This document shows positions 10,361 to 18,746 of a stretch of DNA of 40,363 bases, piece by piece. The position numbers and the translations under genes were made by a program. The notes below the pieces were generated by a model. The model worked only from the letters and a program-made list of their open reading frames with translations, was not told where the DNA came from and did no database searches. Source of the stretch: an uncultured Holophagaceae bacterium (GTDB taxonomy: Bacteria > Acidobacteriota > Holophagae > Holophagales > Holophagaceae). Position 1 is the first letter of the stretch, and each line of letters begins with the position of its first letter. Location of the stretch: contig CAIMBM010000082.1 of NCBI GenBank assembly GCA_903839205.1, positions 1-40,363 on the forward strand, written 5' to 3'.

Positions 10361-11452
10361 TCAGGGCGCCGTTGCCTCCGCCAGGGCCAGGCAGGCCGTG
10401 AGACCTGGGGACTCGATGCCGAAGAGGTTCACGAGGCCAGGCAGGCCGTGGTCGGCCTCCCGCTGGATGAGGAAATCCGGCGCCGTCTCGCCGGGGCCGT
10501 GGAGCTTGGGTCGGATGCCCGCGTAGGCCGGCTGGAGTGCGCCGTCCGGCAGCCCCGGCCAGTATTTTCGGACCTCGGCGTAGAAACTGTCGGCCCGGCG
10601 GGGGTCCACGTCGTAGGACTCCTGGTCGATCCATTCCACGTCGGGACCGAAGCGGGCCTGGCCCCCCAGGTCCAGGGTCAGGTGCACACCCAGCGCCCCC
10701 TGGGCGGGGATGGGGTAGACCAGCCGCGAGAACGGGGCGTGGCCCGACAGGCTGTAGTAGTTGCCCTTGGAGAGGTGCCGGGGCGGTACGCTGCCGGGGC
10801 GGATCCCCTCGAAGGCCGCGGCCACGGCCTGGGCCCCGAGACCCGCACAGTTGTAGACCCGCTCCGCCAGGAGGGCCATGGGCTCGCCTCCACCCACAGC
10901 GACCTCGAGGCCCGCCGGAGTGGAGCGTCCGCCGAGCACCGGGCTCTTCAGCACGACGGCGGCGCCAGCGCCCTCGGCGTCCATGCGCAGGGCCCGCATG
11001 AGCCCATGGCTGTCCACGATGCCCGTGCTGGGCGAGAGCAGGGCGGCCGTACAGCGGAGCCTGGGTTCCAGGTCCAGGGCCTCCGCCGCGCTCAGCCACT
11101 CGAGGTCGCCGACGCCGTTGGCCGCTGCCTTGGCCTGGAGCTCCCGCAGGGCCGCCACCTGCTCCGCATCCGTGGCCACAATGAGCTTTCCGCAGCGGCG
11201 GTGATCGACCTGCCTCGCGGCGCAGTAGGCGTAGAGGGCCCGGTTGCCCGCCACGCAGAGCCGGGCCTTCAGGGATCCTGCGGGGTAGTAGATCCCCGCA
11301 TGGATGACCTCGCTGTTGCGGGAGCTGATGCCCGTGCCGATGCGGTCCTCGGCCTCGAGCACCACCACCTCGCGTCCCTGCAGGGCCAGGTGGCGCGCGA
11401 GGGCAAACCCCACCACACCCGCACCGATGACGACACAGTCCACGCGTTCCAT
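10361..11452 (-). CDS. lhgO: FAD-dependent oxidoreductase, L-2-hydroxyglutarate oxidase-like
   Basis: A 363-residue DAO-family flavoenzyme. The N-terminal dinucleotide fold [16 protein letters not shown] (about 7-22) binds FAD, followed by [21 protein letters not shown], which closely matches the LhgO/L2HGDH group, and later by [10 protein letters not shown] and FGIESPGLT near the C-terminus. LhgO oxidises L-2-hydroxyglutarate to 2-oxoglutarate and passes electrons to the respiratory chain. Related amino-acid or glycerol-3-phosphate oxidases cannot be fully excluded. Start: ATG at 11452, where the FAD fold begins. It is divergent from mutS across 82 bp, which must hold both promoters. Confidence 0.82.
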   Translation of the reverse strand: MERVDCVVIGAGVVGFALARHLALQGREVVVLEAEDRIGTGISSRNSEVIHAGIYYPAGSLKARLCVAGNRALYAYCAARQVDHRRCGKLIVATDAEQVAALRELQAKAAANGVGDLEWLSAAEALDLEPRLRCTAALLSPSTGIVDSHGLMRALRMDAEGAGAAVVLKSPVLGGRSTPAGLEVAVGGGEPMALLAERVYNCAGLGAQAVAAAFEGIRPGSVPPRHLSKGNYYSLSGHAPFSRLVYPIPAQGALGVHLTLDLGGQARFGPDVEWIDQESYDVDPRRADSFYAEVRKYWPGLPDGALQPAYAGIRPKLHGPGETAPDFLIQREADHGLPGLVNLFGIESPGLTACLALAEATAP

Positions 11453-11534
11453 GGCTCCATCTTCGCGGCAACCTTGGCCATGTGGGAAGATCATGGTTTC
11501 CCGACGATCCGTTTCACTCACGCCACGAGCCCCC

Positions 11535-14054
11535 ATGTCCACACCCATGCTGCAGCAGATCGCCGGCCTCAAGCGCGAGGCGGGGGAGGCGGTGCTGCTC
11601 ACGCGCATGGGTGACTTCTACGAGATCCTGGGCGAAGACGCCGTGCGGGCCGCCCCAGTGCTGGAGATCGCGCTCACGATGAGGGGCAAGGGCACCGAGG
11701 CGGAGACCCCCATGTGCGGGGTGCCCCACTTCGCCCTGGAGTCCTACCTGCCGAAGCTGCTGGCGGCGGGGTTCTCGGCGGCCATCGCCGAACCCACGGC
11801 CAAGGCCGAGGAGGTGAAGGGGCTGCTGCCCCGGGCCATCAAGCGCATCATCACGCCGGGCACCTGGCTGGACGACGACGCCCGGTGGCTCTGCGCCCTG
11901 CATCGGACGGAGCGTGCCTGGGGTCTCGCCCTGCTGCAGCTGGCCTCGGGCGCCCTGCGGGTGCTGCCAGGCGAAGGGGAGGAGGCCCTGCGGGCCACCC
12001 TGGAGCGCCTCGGCCCCCAGGAGCTGATCCTGGCCGAGGGCGCTGCGGACCTCGCAGAGCTCGTGGCGGCGCGCACGCGGCTGCCCGCCTGGCGCTTCGA
12101 GGCGTCCCGGGCCAAGCAGCAGGTGCTCGCCTTCTTCGGCTGGCAGCACCTCGAAGGCGTGGGACTGGACCCCTTTCCGGCCGCCCTCGGCGCCCTGGCG
12201 GCCCTGCTCGATCACGTGGAGGCCACGCAGAAGGGCCGTCCCGCCCACCTCCAGGGCGTGTCGCTGGAACTGGGCGCGGCGGGCCCCCTCCTGGATGCCA
12301 CCAGCGCCCGTCACCTCGAAGTCTTCACCAATGGTCTGGATGGGGGCCGGGCGGGATCGCTGTTCGCGCTCCTGGACCAGTGCCGGACGCGCATGGGGTC
12401 CCGCCTGCTGAAGGGCTGGCTGGAGCAGCCCCTCCGGGACCGTCCCCAGCTGGAGCGCCGATGGTCCCAGGTGGCCTGGCTCACGGAGGACCGCCGCCGC
12501 GGGCCCATCCAGACCCTGCTGTCCCAGGTTCCCGACTTGGATCGCCTGCTGGGGCGCGTGGCCCTTGGCTTGGCTTCGCCACCGGAGCTGGCCCAGCTGC
12601 GGGAGGGACTGGCCGTGCTCCAGAAGCTGCCGGCCCGCCTCCAGGACGAGGGCTGGGCCTCCGAGGTCGCTGAATTGGAACTCTGGCCGGTCGACACGCC
12701 GCTCTGCACCGCTCTGCTCGGTGAGCTCAGGCGCTGTCTTGCGGAAGCACCGCCCCTGGACCTGGAGAAGGGCGGCGTCATCCGGGAAGGCGTGGATCCG
12801 GAGCTGGACGCCGTGCGCCGCCTGGCCCGGGACGCCAAGCAGGTGATGCTCGAACTGGAGGAGGAGGAGCGGCGCGCCAGCGGCATCCAGAGCCTGAAGA
12901 TCAAGTACAACCGGGTCTTCGGCTACTACTTCGAGATCACGAAATCGAACCTCGCCTCGGTCCCTGCCCATTTTCTGAGAAAGCAGACACTGGCCAACGC
13001 CGAGCGCTTCACCACCGAGAAGCTGGTGGCCTTCGAGCAGCGCCTGCTGAGCGCCGAGAGCGACCAGGCCCGGCTGGAGGCCATGCAGTTCCAGCGCCTG
13101 CTGGCCCTGGTGCTGGAGCACCGGGCGGGCCTCACGGCCCTGGCCCGGGCCGTGGCCGCCCTGGACGTGCTGGCGGCCCTGGCGGAGCGGGCGCGGCTCT
13201 CGGGCTGGTCGCGACCCGAGCTGGGCGAGGACCGCGAGCTGGTGCTGGCGGCGGCCCGCCATCCCATGCTGGAGGCCCGCCTGGGCCGGGAGTGCATCCC
13301 CAACGACCTGCTGTTCTCCGCCGCCCAGCCCATGGCCGTGGTGACGGGTCCCAACATGGGCGGCAAGTCCACCTTCCTGCGCACGGCGGCCCTGCTGGTG
13401 GTGCTGGCCCAGACCGGTTCCTTCGTGCCGGCGGAGCTCATGCGCTTCGGGCTGGTGGACCGCATCTTCACGCGCATCGGCGCCTCGGACCAGCTGGCCA
13501 AGGGGCAGTCCACCTTCATGGTGGAGATGACGGAGACGGCCCGGATCCTCAACCAGGCCACTTCGGCGAGCCTGGTGATCCTGGACGAGATCGGCCGCGG
13601 CACCTCCACCCGGGACGGGCTGGCCCTGGCGGAAGCCATCGCCCTGTTCCTCCGCGACCTCAAGGGCGGCGCGCCCCGGACGCTGTTCGCCACCCACTAC
13701 TTCGAGATGACCAAGCTGGCGGACGACTCGCGGATCCAGAACCTCCACGTGGAAGTGCAGGAGTGGGAGGAGCAGCTGCACTTCCTCCACCGCGTGGCGC
13801 CGGGCCCGGCGGACCGCAGCTACGGCATCCAGGTGGCCCGCCTGGCAGGCCTGCCGAAATCCGTCATCCAGAAAGCCCAGCGCCTGCTGGCCCAGGCGCC
13901 GGAGGCGCCGCCGCGAGCGCCCATGCCCTCCCAGCCAGCCTTGCCCCTGTTCGAGATTGAGCCGGACAGCCTCCGCGCCGAACTGGAGGCCCTGGACCTG
14001 AACCGGATGACACCCCTGGAAGCATTGAACTGGATTTCAGCGAGGCGCCGATGA
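11535..14054 (+). CDS. mutS: DNA mismatch repair protein MutS
   Basis: An 839-residue mismatch-recognition ATPase. Domain I opens with TPMLQQ and the mismatch-wedging Phe-x-Glu of MGDFYE (F28, E30), then connector, lever and clamp domains ([14 protein letters not shown]). The ABC-type ATPase domain carries Walker [11 protein letters not shown] (~603-612), Walker [16 protein letters not shown] and FATHYFEMT. The C-terminus ends with a short [16 protein letters not shown] motif, usual for the dimer/tetramer tail. The start is uncertain: ATG 11535 fits the family but has no SD, while the in-frame ATG at 11493 has GGGAAG just before it and would add 14 residues. The stop overlaps the next start (ATGA). 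Confidence 0.96.
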   Translation: MSTPMLQQIAGLKREAGEAVLLTRMGDFYEILGEDAVRAAPVLEIALTMRGKGTEAETPMCGVPHFALESYLPKLLAAGFSAAIAEPTAKAEEVKGLLPRAIKRIITPGTWLDDDARWLCALHRTERAWGLALLQLASGALRVLPGEGEEALRATLERLGPQELILAEGAADLAELVAARTRLPAWRFEASRAKQQVLAFFGWQHLEGVGLDPFPAALGALAALLDHVEATQKGRPAHLQGVSLELGAAGPLLDATSARHLEVFTNGLDGGRAGSLFALLDQCRTRMGSRLLKGWLEQPLRDRPQLERRWSQVAWLTEDRRRGPIQTLLSQVPDLDRLLGRVALGLASPPELAQLREGLAVLQKLPARLQDEGWASEVAELELWPVDTPLCTALLGELRRCLAEAPPLDLEKGGVIREGVDPELDAVRRLARDAKQVMLELEEEERRASGIQSLKIKYNRVFGYYFEITKSNLASVPAHFLRKQTLANAERFTTEKLVAFEQRLLSAESDQARLEAMQFQRLLALVLEHRAGLTALARAVAALDVLAALAERARLSGWSRPELGEDRELVLAAARHPMLEARLGRECIPNDLLFSAAQPMAVVTGPNMGGKSTFLRTAALLVVLAQTGSFVPAELMRFGLVDRIFTRIGASDQLAKGQSTFMVEMTETARILNQATSASLVILDEIGRGTSTRDGLALAEAIALFLRDLKGGAPRTLFATHYFEMTKLADDSRIQNLHVEVQEWEEQLHFLHRVAPGPADRSYGIQVARLAGLPKSVIQKAQRLLAQAPEAPPRAPMPSQPALPLFEIEPDSLRAELEALDLNRMTPLEALNWISARRR

Positions 14055-14527
14055 GCGTACCCAGCCACCCGATCCGCCGCAAGGACCGCGCCCTGAGCGG
14101 GGACGAGGCCCTGCTGCTCCTCCAGGAGGCTGAATGGGGCGTGCTCGCCACCGTGGACGAGGCGGGCTGGCCCTACGCCGTGCCCGTGAACCACGCGGTG
14201 GTGGGGGGGGACCTGATCATCCACAGCGCCACCGTGGGCCACAAGCTGGCCAATCTGGCCTTCAACCCGAGGGTCTCCTACTGCGCCGTCACCCAGGCCG
14301 AGACCCTGCCCCTGGAACTCTCCACCCGCTATGCCAGCGTCATCGTCTTCGGCCGAGCGGACCTGCTCACGGACGAGGGGGAGAAGCGGGAGGCCCTCCG
14401 GGCCCTGGGCCTGCGCTTCGCGGCGGCCCACCCGGACCTGGTGGACCGGGAGATCGACAAGGACCTCTTCCGCACGGCGGTGCTGCGCATCCACATCGAG
14501 CGGGCCACCGGGAAGGCGCGCCGCTGA
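14051..14527 (+). CDS. Pyridoxamine 5'-phosphate oxidase-like flavoprotein, Nim family
   Basis: A 158-residue split-barrel flavin-binding protein. The sequence GVLATVDEAGWPYAVPVNHAV followed by IIHSATVGHKLANLAFNPRVSYCAV is the signature of the Nim/PNPOx-like group, several members of which reduce 5-nitroimidazole drugs. The natural substrate is unknown, and most such proteins are just annotated as flavin-binding. Its ATG overlaps the mutS stop by four bases (ATGA), so the two are almost surely co-transcribed and translationally coupled. I see no functional link to mismatch repair. It converges with the hemerythrin-HAD gene, 28 bp away. Confidence 0.85.
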   Translation: MSVPSHPIRRKDRALSGDEALLLLQEAEWGVLATVDEAGWPYAVPVNHAVVGGDLIIHSATVGHKLANLAFNPRVSYCAVTQAETLPLELSTRYASVIVFGRADLLTDEGEKREALRALGLRFAAAHPDLVDREIDKDLFRTAVLRIHIERATGKARR

Positions 14528-14555
14528 CCGCATGCTGGCTGGCGCGGGCTCGCCC

Positions 14556-15569
14556 TCAGAGGGCCACCTTGTGCCGCCTCAGCTCCGTCAGGAGGGCCAC
14601 GGGCGTGGTGTAGGTGATGCCGTGCAGGAGGTGGTCCGTGGCCGCCTGGGCGAAGGCCGGCAGGTCGTCCACGTAGAGGCATTCCTCGGCCAGGAGGTCC
14701 AGCTTGGAAAGGGCATCCTCGAAGAGCCGGGGGTCGGGCTTGCTGGCGCCCACCTCGAAGGAGAGCGTGACGCTGTCGAAGAGCGGGAAGACCTCCGTGG
14801 TCCGGATGGCCCTTTCGAAGTGCCAGGGGCTGGTGTTCGAAAGCAGGCCCAGCTTGTAGCCGGGTTTCAATTTCCGGATCAGGTCGAAGGTGGCGTGGAT
14901 GGGCGTGAAGATGTCCGTGTAGACGCGGATGAAGTCGGGCTCCGGGAAGTCCGTGCCGCAGAGCCTCGACACTTCCCGGTGAAAGGCCCGGGAGTCGATG
15001 CGCCCGGCCTCGTAGTCCTGGGTGAGGGTGCTTTGCCCATAGAGGAGCTCCCCCAGGTCCCCGGCGGGTTTGCCGCAGAGGGAAGACAGCCCTTCCAGGA
15101 ACCGGAGGTTGTCGAATGTGCAGAGGACATTCCCGAAGTCGAAGATGACGGCCCTGGGGGTGGCGTGCTGTCGGAACTGCTTCATGAAGGGGACGTAGGC
15201 CATGTCGGAGCGAAGGATATGACCGAGGAACCAGTGCTGGAGGAAGCCCCGGGTCTCCGCCAGCAGGCGGGGGTCCGAGGGATCGTAGGCCTGGTTGAAG
15301 TCCAGGAGCTGCTGCACGAAGCTCGCATGCTCGGACTCCTGGGGCCCGAGGTCCGGGTAGCCGGCGGCCCTCAGGTAGCGCTCCTCGTTGCGGAAGTGGA
15401 GGAGGGCGTAGCTGCAGAGGCGCTGGAAGATGCTTGAGATCTGTTCGGGCGCGCCACCGCCGTCCATGAGGTCGATGAGCTCATTGAGGAGGTCCAGCAG
15501 CACCCGGTGCTGGGCATCGATGTCCTTGTAGCCGATGCGGTACTGGTCCTTCCACGCGATGTGGGCCAT
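14556..15569 (-). CDS. Hemerythrin-HAD fusion, phosphatase motifs intact
   Basis: A 337-residue fusion. Residues 1-130 are a bacteriohemerythrin fold (WKDQYRIGYKDIDAQH), with iron ligands H21, H58, E62, H81, H117 and D122. The seventh ligand, normally the first His of HxxxH, is Gln (Q77). Residues 138-337 are a HAD subfamily IA phosphatase of the YihX type: motif I VIFDFGNVL (nucleophile D144), motif II LLSNT (S244), motif III SKPDP (K277) and motif IV VDD (D301, D302), all present. ATG 15569 was chosen because MAHIAWKD matches the start of the upstream paralogue and GGGGAGGG precedes it; an in-frame codon at 15626 adds unrelated residues. I infer oxygen- or redox-dependent phosphatase output; the substrate is unknown. 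Confidence 0.9.
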   Translation of the reverse strand: MAHIAWKDQYRIGYKDIDAQHRVLLDLLNELIDLMDGGGAPEQISSIFQRLCSYALLHFRNEERYLRAAGYPDLGPQESEHASFVQQLLDFNQAYDPSDPRLLAETRGFLQHWFLGHILRSDMAYVPFMKQFRQHATPRAVIFDFGNVLCTFDNLRFLEGLSSLCGKPAGDLGELLYGQSTLTQDYEAGRIDSRAFHREVSRLCGTDFPEPDFIRVYTDIFTPIHATFDLIRKLKPGYKLGLLSNTSPWHFERAIRTTEVFPLFDSVTLSFEVGASKPDPRLFEDALSKLDLLAEECLYVDDLPAFAQAATDHLLHGITYTTPVALLTELRRHKVAL

Positions 15570-15650
15570 GCACCCTCCCCGGGACCCTTCCTGGAGCTTA
15601 TCGGAGGATCCTGCGGGAAAGCCCATTCCTGTGGGCCTCCGACCGGATCC

Positions 15651-15675
15651 AAAGGCTGCGTTCGATGCGGCCTTT
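15651..15675 (-). terminator. Possible terminator between the two hemerythrin-HAD genes
   Basis: An inverted repeat, AAAGGCTGC / GCGGCCTTT with a 7-base loop, about 38 nt past the stop of the upstream paralogue. On the minus strand it holds one A-C mismatch and ends in TTT. It could partly separate transcription of the two genes; support is modest. Confidence 0.35.
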
Positions 15676-15712
15676 CAGCCTACCTTCGAAGGGTCCCCGG
15701 AACAGGCTTGGC

Positions 15713-16726
15713 TCAGAACGGGATGCCCATGCGCCGAAGCTCGGCCATGAGCATCACCGGATTCGTGTAGTGGAGAGTCTGGAAATGGGCGGCCTGCGCC
15801 GCGTCCAGGCAGGCCGGGTCCCGGTGGATGAGCATGCATGCCTCGGGGCTCAGCCCCAGCCTGGAGGCCGCCTCGAGAAAGAGGGCCTTGTCCGGAAGCC
15901 TGGCCCCGGCCTCGAAGGAGAACACTTCGGCACTGAAGCGGCCCTCGCTTCCCAGGCGGCCCAACCCCAGGGGTCGCATCCAGGGCGGGGCATCCCCCAC
16001 CAGGCCCACGGGCTGGTGGGCCTTCAGCCGACCCGCCAGCTGCAGCATGGGCGGCACCGGGTGCAGGGCCTCCGCGTAGGACCGGGCCAGGTCCTCCTGG
16101 GGGATGGGGGTTCCGGCCCAGGCCGTCAGCCCTGAATGGAATGGCTCGAGGTCCAGTTGCCCCGACTCCAGGGCCCTCAGAAGCCCCGGGTCCTCGAACA
16201 GGGCGCGCCGGGCCTCCCCTTCCGTTCTGCCGCTCCTTGCTGCCACCAGACTGAGCAGCGGGCCGGCGTCCCAGGTGCACACCACCCCGTCCAGGCCGAG
16301 CAGGATGCCATCGATGGGGGCCGTGGGCAGGGCCCGCCGGAGAAAGGGGGCGTAGTCCTGGTCCGATTTGATGATGTGGTCCAGGTACCAGTCTTTGACA
16401 AAGGCCAGGGTCTCTTCCAGCACGAGGGGATCGTCGGGATCGAAGTCCCGGCCCAATTCGAGCACACGCTGCACGAAGGCCGCGTGCTCCTGGCGGTGCT
16501 GGGCCAGCTTCGGGTAGTCCGCCGCCTGCATGTAGCGCTCTTCGCTGCTGAAGTGGGTCTGCGCATAGTCGCAGAGGGACCGGAAGATCTGCGTGACCTG
16601 CTCGGGCTTCTGGAGGCCATCCTTCAGGTCCGCCAGCTCATTGAGAAGGTCCAGCAGGCCATGATGCTGCGCGTCGATTTCCCTGAAGTTGATGTTGTAG
16701 CGATCCTTCCACTGGATGTGGACCAT
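15713..16726 (-). CDS. Hemerythrin fused to a degenerate (pseudo) HAD domain
   Basis: A 337-residue paralogue of the downstream gene, aligning end to end without a gap. The hemerythrin half (1-130) has all seven di-iron ligands: H21, H58, E62, H77, H81, H117 and D122. The HAD half keeps the fold pattern but has lost every catalytic motif: nucleophile D144 is Gly (ILLGLDGVV), S244 of motif II is Gly (GLVGD), K277 of motif III is Leu (ARLPDK), and the motif IV pair D301/D302 is His-Arg (LIHRDP). It should bind oxygen at a di-iron site but cannot act as a standard HAD phosphatase. A role as a regulatory partner of the downstream phosphatase is inference. It is divergent from a small membrane-protein gene. 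Confidence 0.9.
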   Translation of the reverse strand: MVHIQWKDRYNINFREIDAQHHGLLDLLNELADLKDGLQKPEQVTQIFRSLCDYAQTHFSSEERYMQAADYPKLAQHRQEHAAFVQRVLELGRDFDPDDPLVLEETLAFVKDWYLDHIIKSDQDYAPFLRRALPTAPIDGILLGLDGVVCTWDAGPLLSLVAARSGRTEGEARRALFEDPGLLRALESGQLDLEPFHSGLTAWAGTPIPQEDLARSYAEALHPVPPMLQLAGRLKAHQPVGLVGDAPPWMRPLGLGRLGSEGRFSAEVFSFEAGARLPDKALFLEAASRLGLSPEACMLIHRDPACLDAAQAAHFQTLHYTNPVMLMAELRRMGIPF

Positions 16727-16773
16727 GGTGCCCCCGGAGCTGCTCCCTGGCTTTATCGGGTGGGGGAGGAATC

Positions 16774-16802
16774 GTCACAGTTTCGAAGGGTGGACCTAGA
16801 CT
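16774..16802 (+). promoter_or_regulatory. Candidate promoter of a leaderless small gene
   Basis: GTCACA (16774-16779) and TAGACT (16797-16802) are spaced 17 bp apart. The ATG of the next gene begins six bases after the -10 box, where transcription would be expected to start, and no SD is present. This implies a leaderless or nearly leaderless mRNA. Confidence 0.45.
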
Positions 16803-16808
16803 GTCGGC

Positions 16809-17114
16809 ATGCCTTCTCCCCTCAGCAAGACTCGCATCCGTCTGGCCTGGGCCATCGCGCTGGCCGTGGACGCACTCCAGATCCCGGCGACCTTCGCCGG
16901 GCCCCCGGGCTGGTTCCTGGATGCGGGCCTCGACGTGGTCACCATGCTCGTCATGTGGATGCTGCTGGGCTTCCACTGGGCCTTTCTGCCCTCCTTCCTG
17001 ACCAAGTGGATTCCCTACCTCGACATCGCGCCCCTCTGGACCCTGGCGGTGGCCCTGGCCACCCGGGGGCGTGGTGGACTGGATCCGCCCTCGGCTCCGA
17101 AGGCCGTGAACTGA
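16809..17114 (+). CDS. Small membrane protein, unknown function
   Basis: A 101-residue protein I do not recognise. It has a short basic N-terminus (PSPLSKTRIR) and at least two, perhaps three, hydrophobic stretches: about 11-28, 38-60 (LDVVTMLVMWMLLGFHWAF) and 70-85, with a glycine-rich polar tail. It probably sits in the inner membrane. No SD stands before the ATG; instead a TAGACT box ends six bases upstream. It is divergent from the hemerythrin pair and convergent with the ABC-transporter operon, with only 9 bp between stops. Confidence 0.75.
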   Translation: MPSPLSKTRIRLAWAIALAVDALQIPATFAGPPGWFLDAGLDVVTMLVMWMLLGFHWAFLPSFLTKWIPYLDIAPLWTLAVALATRGRGGLDPPSAPKAVN

Positions 17115-17123
17115 ACTCAGGGG

Positions 17124-17924
17124 CTAGTCCCCCGTCGCGCCCCGGAATTCTTCCAGGTTGTGGCGGCTCTGCTCCTCCATGAGCCATCCGGAGAGTTCCT
17201 TCTTCAGGGCGTTGAAGGCGGGGCCGGCCACGTCCCGGGGGCGGGGCAGGTCGACGGCCAGTTCGCGCTTGAGGGTACCCGGCCGGTAGGTCATGACCAC
17301 GATGCGGTCCGCCAGGTAGAGGGCCTCCTCGATGCTGTGGGTGACGAAGAGAACGGTTTTCCTCAGCTCCGTCCACAGCCGCAGCAGTTCGTCCTGGAGG
17401 TTGCGGCGGGTGAGGGCGTCCAGGGCGCCGAAGGGCTCGTCCATGAGCAGGATGGGCGAGTCGATGGCCAGCACTCGGGCGATGGCCACCCGCTGGCGCA
17501 TGCCGCCGCTCAGGTCCTTGGGGTAGCGCTTCCTGAATTCGTCGAGATGGAGCATGGCGAGCAGGCCATCCACCTTCGAGCGGATGGCGGGCCTGGGCAC
17601 CTTCTTGATCTGGAGGCCGAAGGCGACGTTCTGCTCCACGGTCATCCAGGGGAAGAGCGCGTATTCCTGGAACACCATGCCCCGGTCCGGGCCGGGCTCC
17701 GTGATGATCGATCCATCCACGGTGATGGTGCCAGAGGTGGGCAGACTGAACCCCGCCACGGCGTTCAGCAGGGTGGACTTGCCGCAGCCCGAGGGCCCCA
17801 GCAGGCAGACGAACTCGCCCCGGGCCAGCTCCAGGTCGATGCCACTGAGGGCGCAGACCTCCTGGCCGCCGCTCTGGAAGACCTTGGACAGGCCACGGAT
17901 GGAGATGTGCGCGGACTCGCTCAT
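17124..17924 (-). CDS. ABC transporter ATPase, SsuB/TauB/NrtD type
   Basis: A 266-residue ATPase powering an importer of the nitrate/sulfonate/taurine family. Walker A GPSGCGKST, Q-loop VFQEYALFPW, signature LSGGMRQRVAIAR, Walker B ILLMDEPFGALD and H-loop VTHSIEEAL are all intact. The C-terminal stretch (VMTYRPGTLKRELAVDLPRPRD) is also typical of this subgroup. The ATG at 17924 overlaps the permease stop (ATGA) and starts with MSESAHISIRG; earlier in-frame codons lie inside the permease gene. It is the third gene of a binding protein-permease-ATPase operon. The substrate is not evident from the ATPase. Confidence 0.93.
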   Translation of the reverse strand: MSESAHISIRGLSKVFQSGGQEVCALSGIDLELARGEFVCLLGPSGCGKSTLLNAVAGFSLPTSGTITVDGSIITEPGPDRGMVFQEYALFPWMTVEQNVAFGLQIKKVPRPAIRSKVDGLLAMLHLDEFRKRYPKDLSGGMRQRVAIARVLAIDSPILLMDEPFGALDALTRRNLQDELLRLWTELRKTVLFVTHSIEEALYLADRIVVMTYRPGTLKRELAVDLPRPRDVAGPAFNALKKELSGWLMEEQSRHNLEEFRGATGD

Positions 17925-18739
17925 CCCTGCTCCAGGCCGCGGTGCCACTTCAGCAGGTACGAACTGAGGCGGCTCATGACGGTGTCGATGCCCAGGCCCA
18001 GCAGGCCGATGGTGAACATGCCCGCGATGATCTTGTCAGACCAGAGGTACTCGCGGGCCTCGAGGATGCGGTAGCCCAGGCCGTTGTTCACGGCGATCAT
18101 CTCCGAGACGATCACCACGATGAAGGCTGTGCCCATGCCGATGCGTGCCCCGGTGAAGATGTAGGGCGTGGCCGCCGGCAGGATGATGCGGGTGAACTGG
18201 GTCCATCGGGAGGCGCCCAGGTTCCGGCCCACGCGGAGGTAGATGCTGTCCACGGTCTGCACCCCGGTCACGGTGTTCATCAGGACCGGGAAGAAGGCGC
18301 CGATGGTGATGAGGAAGATCGCGGGCGGGTTGCCCAGGCCGAACCAGAGGATGGACAAAGGAATGAAGGCGATGGGCGGGATGGGCCGCAGCACCTGGAT
18401 GAGCGGGTTGAAGAGGCCATAGGCCAGGCGGCTGTAGCCCATGGCGAGGCCCAGGGGCAGGGCCAGCCCGGCGCCGAGGAGGAAACCCGTCAAGACCCGG
18501 TAGAGGCTGCCGGCGGCATCCTGGATCAGCTCACCGGAGAAGCACCACCGCAGGTAGGATCCCTGGGTGGGATCAAAGGCCTCCAGGGGCCGCAGGTAGG
18601 CCCACCACCTGACCAGCACCTGCGTGGGCGAGGGCAGGATGGTGGCGTTCACCCAGCCCCGGGACGCAAGCAGCTGCCAGAGGGCCAGCACCGCCAGCGG
18701 GACCAGGAGGCCGGAGGCGGCGTGCCGGTAGCGCTTCAT
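17921..18739 (-). CDS. ABC transporter permease, SsuC/TauC type
   Basis: A 272-residue inner-membrane permease with about six membrane spans. The conserved ATPase-docking loop (EAA-type) appears as VGRNLGASRWTQFTRIILPAA (residues ~169-189), and PIPPIAFIPLSILWFGLG is typical of BPD_transp_1 permeases of the sulfonate/nitrate/thiamine-precursor group. The region before the first core span (residues ~45-80, RPLEAFDPTQGSYLRWCFSGE) is somewhat longer than in SsuC. It starts 7 bp after the binding-protein stop and overlaps the ATPase start by four bases, so all three genes are one transcript. Confidence 0.92.
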   Translation of the reverse strand: MKRYRHAASGLLVPLAVLALWQLLASRGWVNATILPSPTQVLVRWWAYLRPLEAFDPTQGSYLRWCFSGELIQDAAGSLYRVLTGFLLGAGLALPLGLAMGYSRLAYGLFNPLIQVLRPIPPIAFIPLSILWFGLGNPPAIFLITIGAFFPVLMNTVTGVQTVDSIYLRVGRNLGASRWTQFTRIILPAATPYIFTGARIGMGTAFIVVIVSEMIAVNNGLGYRILEAREYLWSDKIIAGMFTIGLLGLGIDTVMSRLSSYLLKWHRGLEQG

Positions 18740-18746
18740 CCCCGGC

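Noticed and set aside
11514-13790. Long open frame antisense to mutS
   Set aside because: Same codon shadow effect; no recognisable domain, while mutS has all its motifs.
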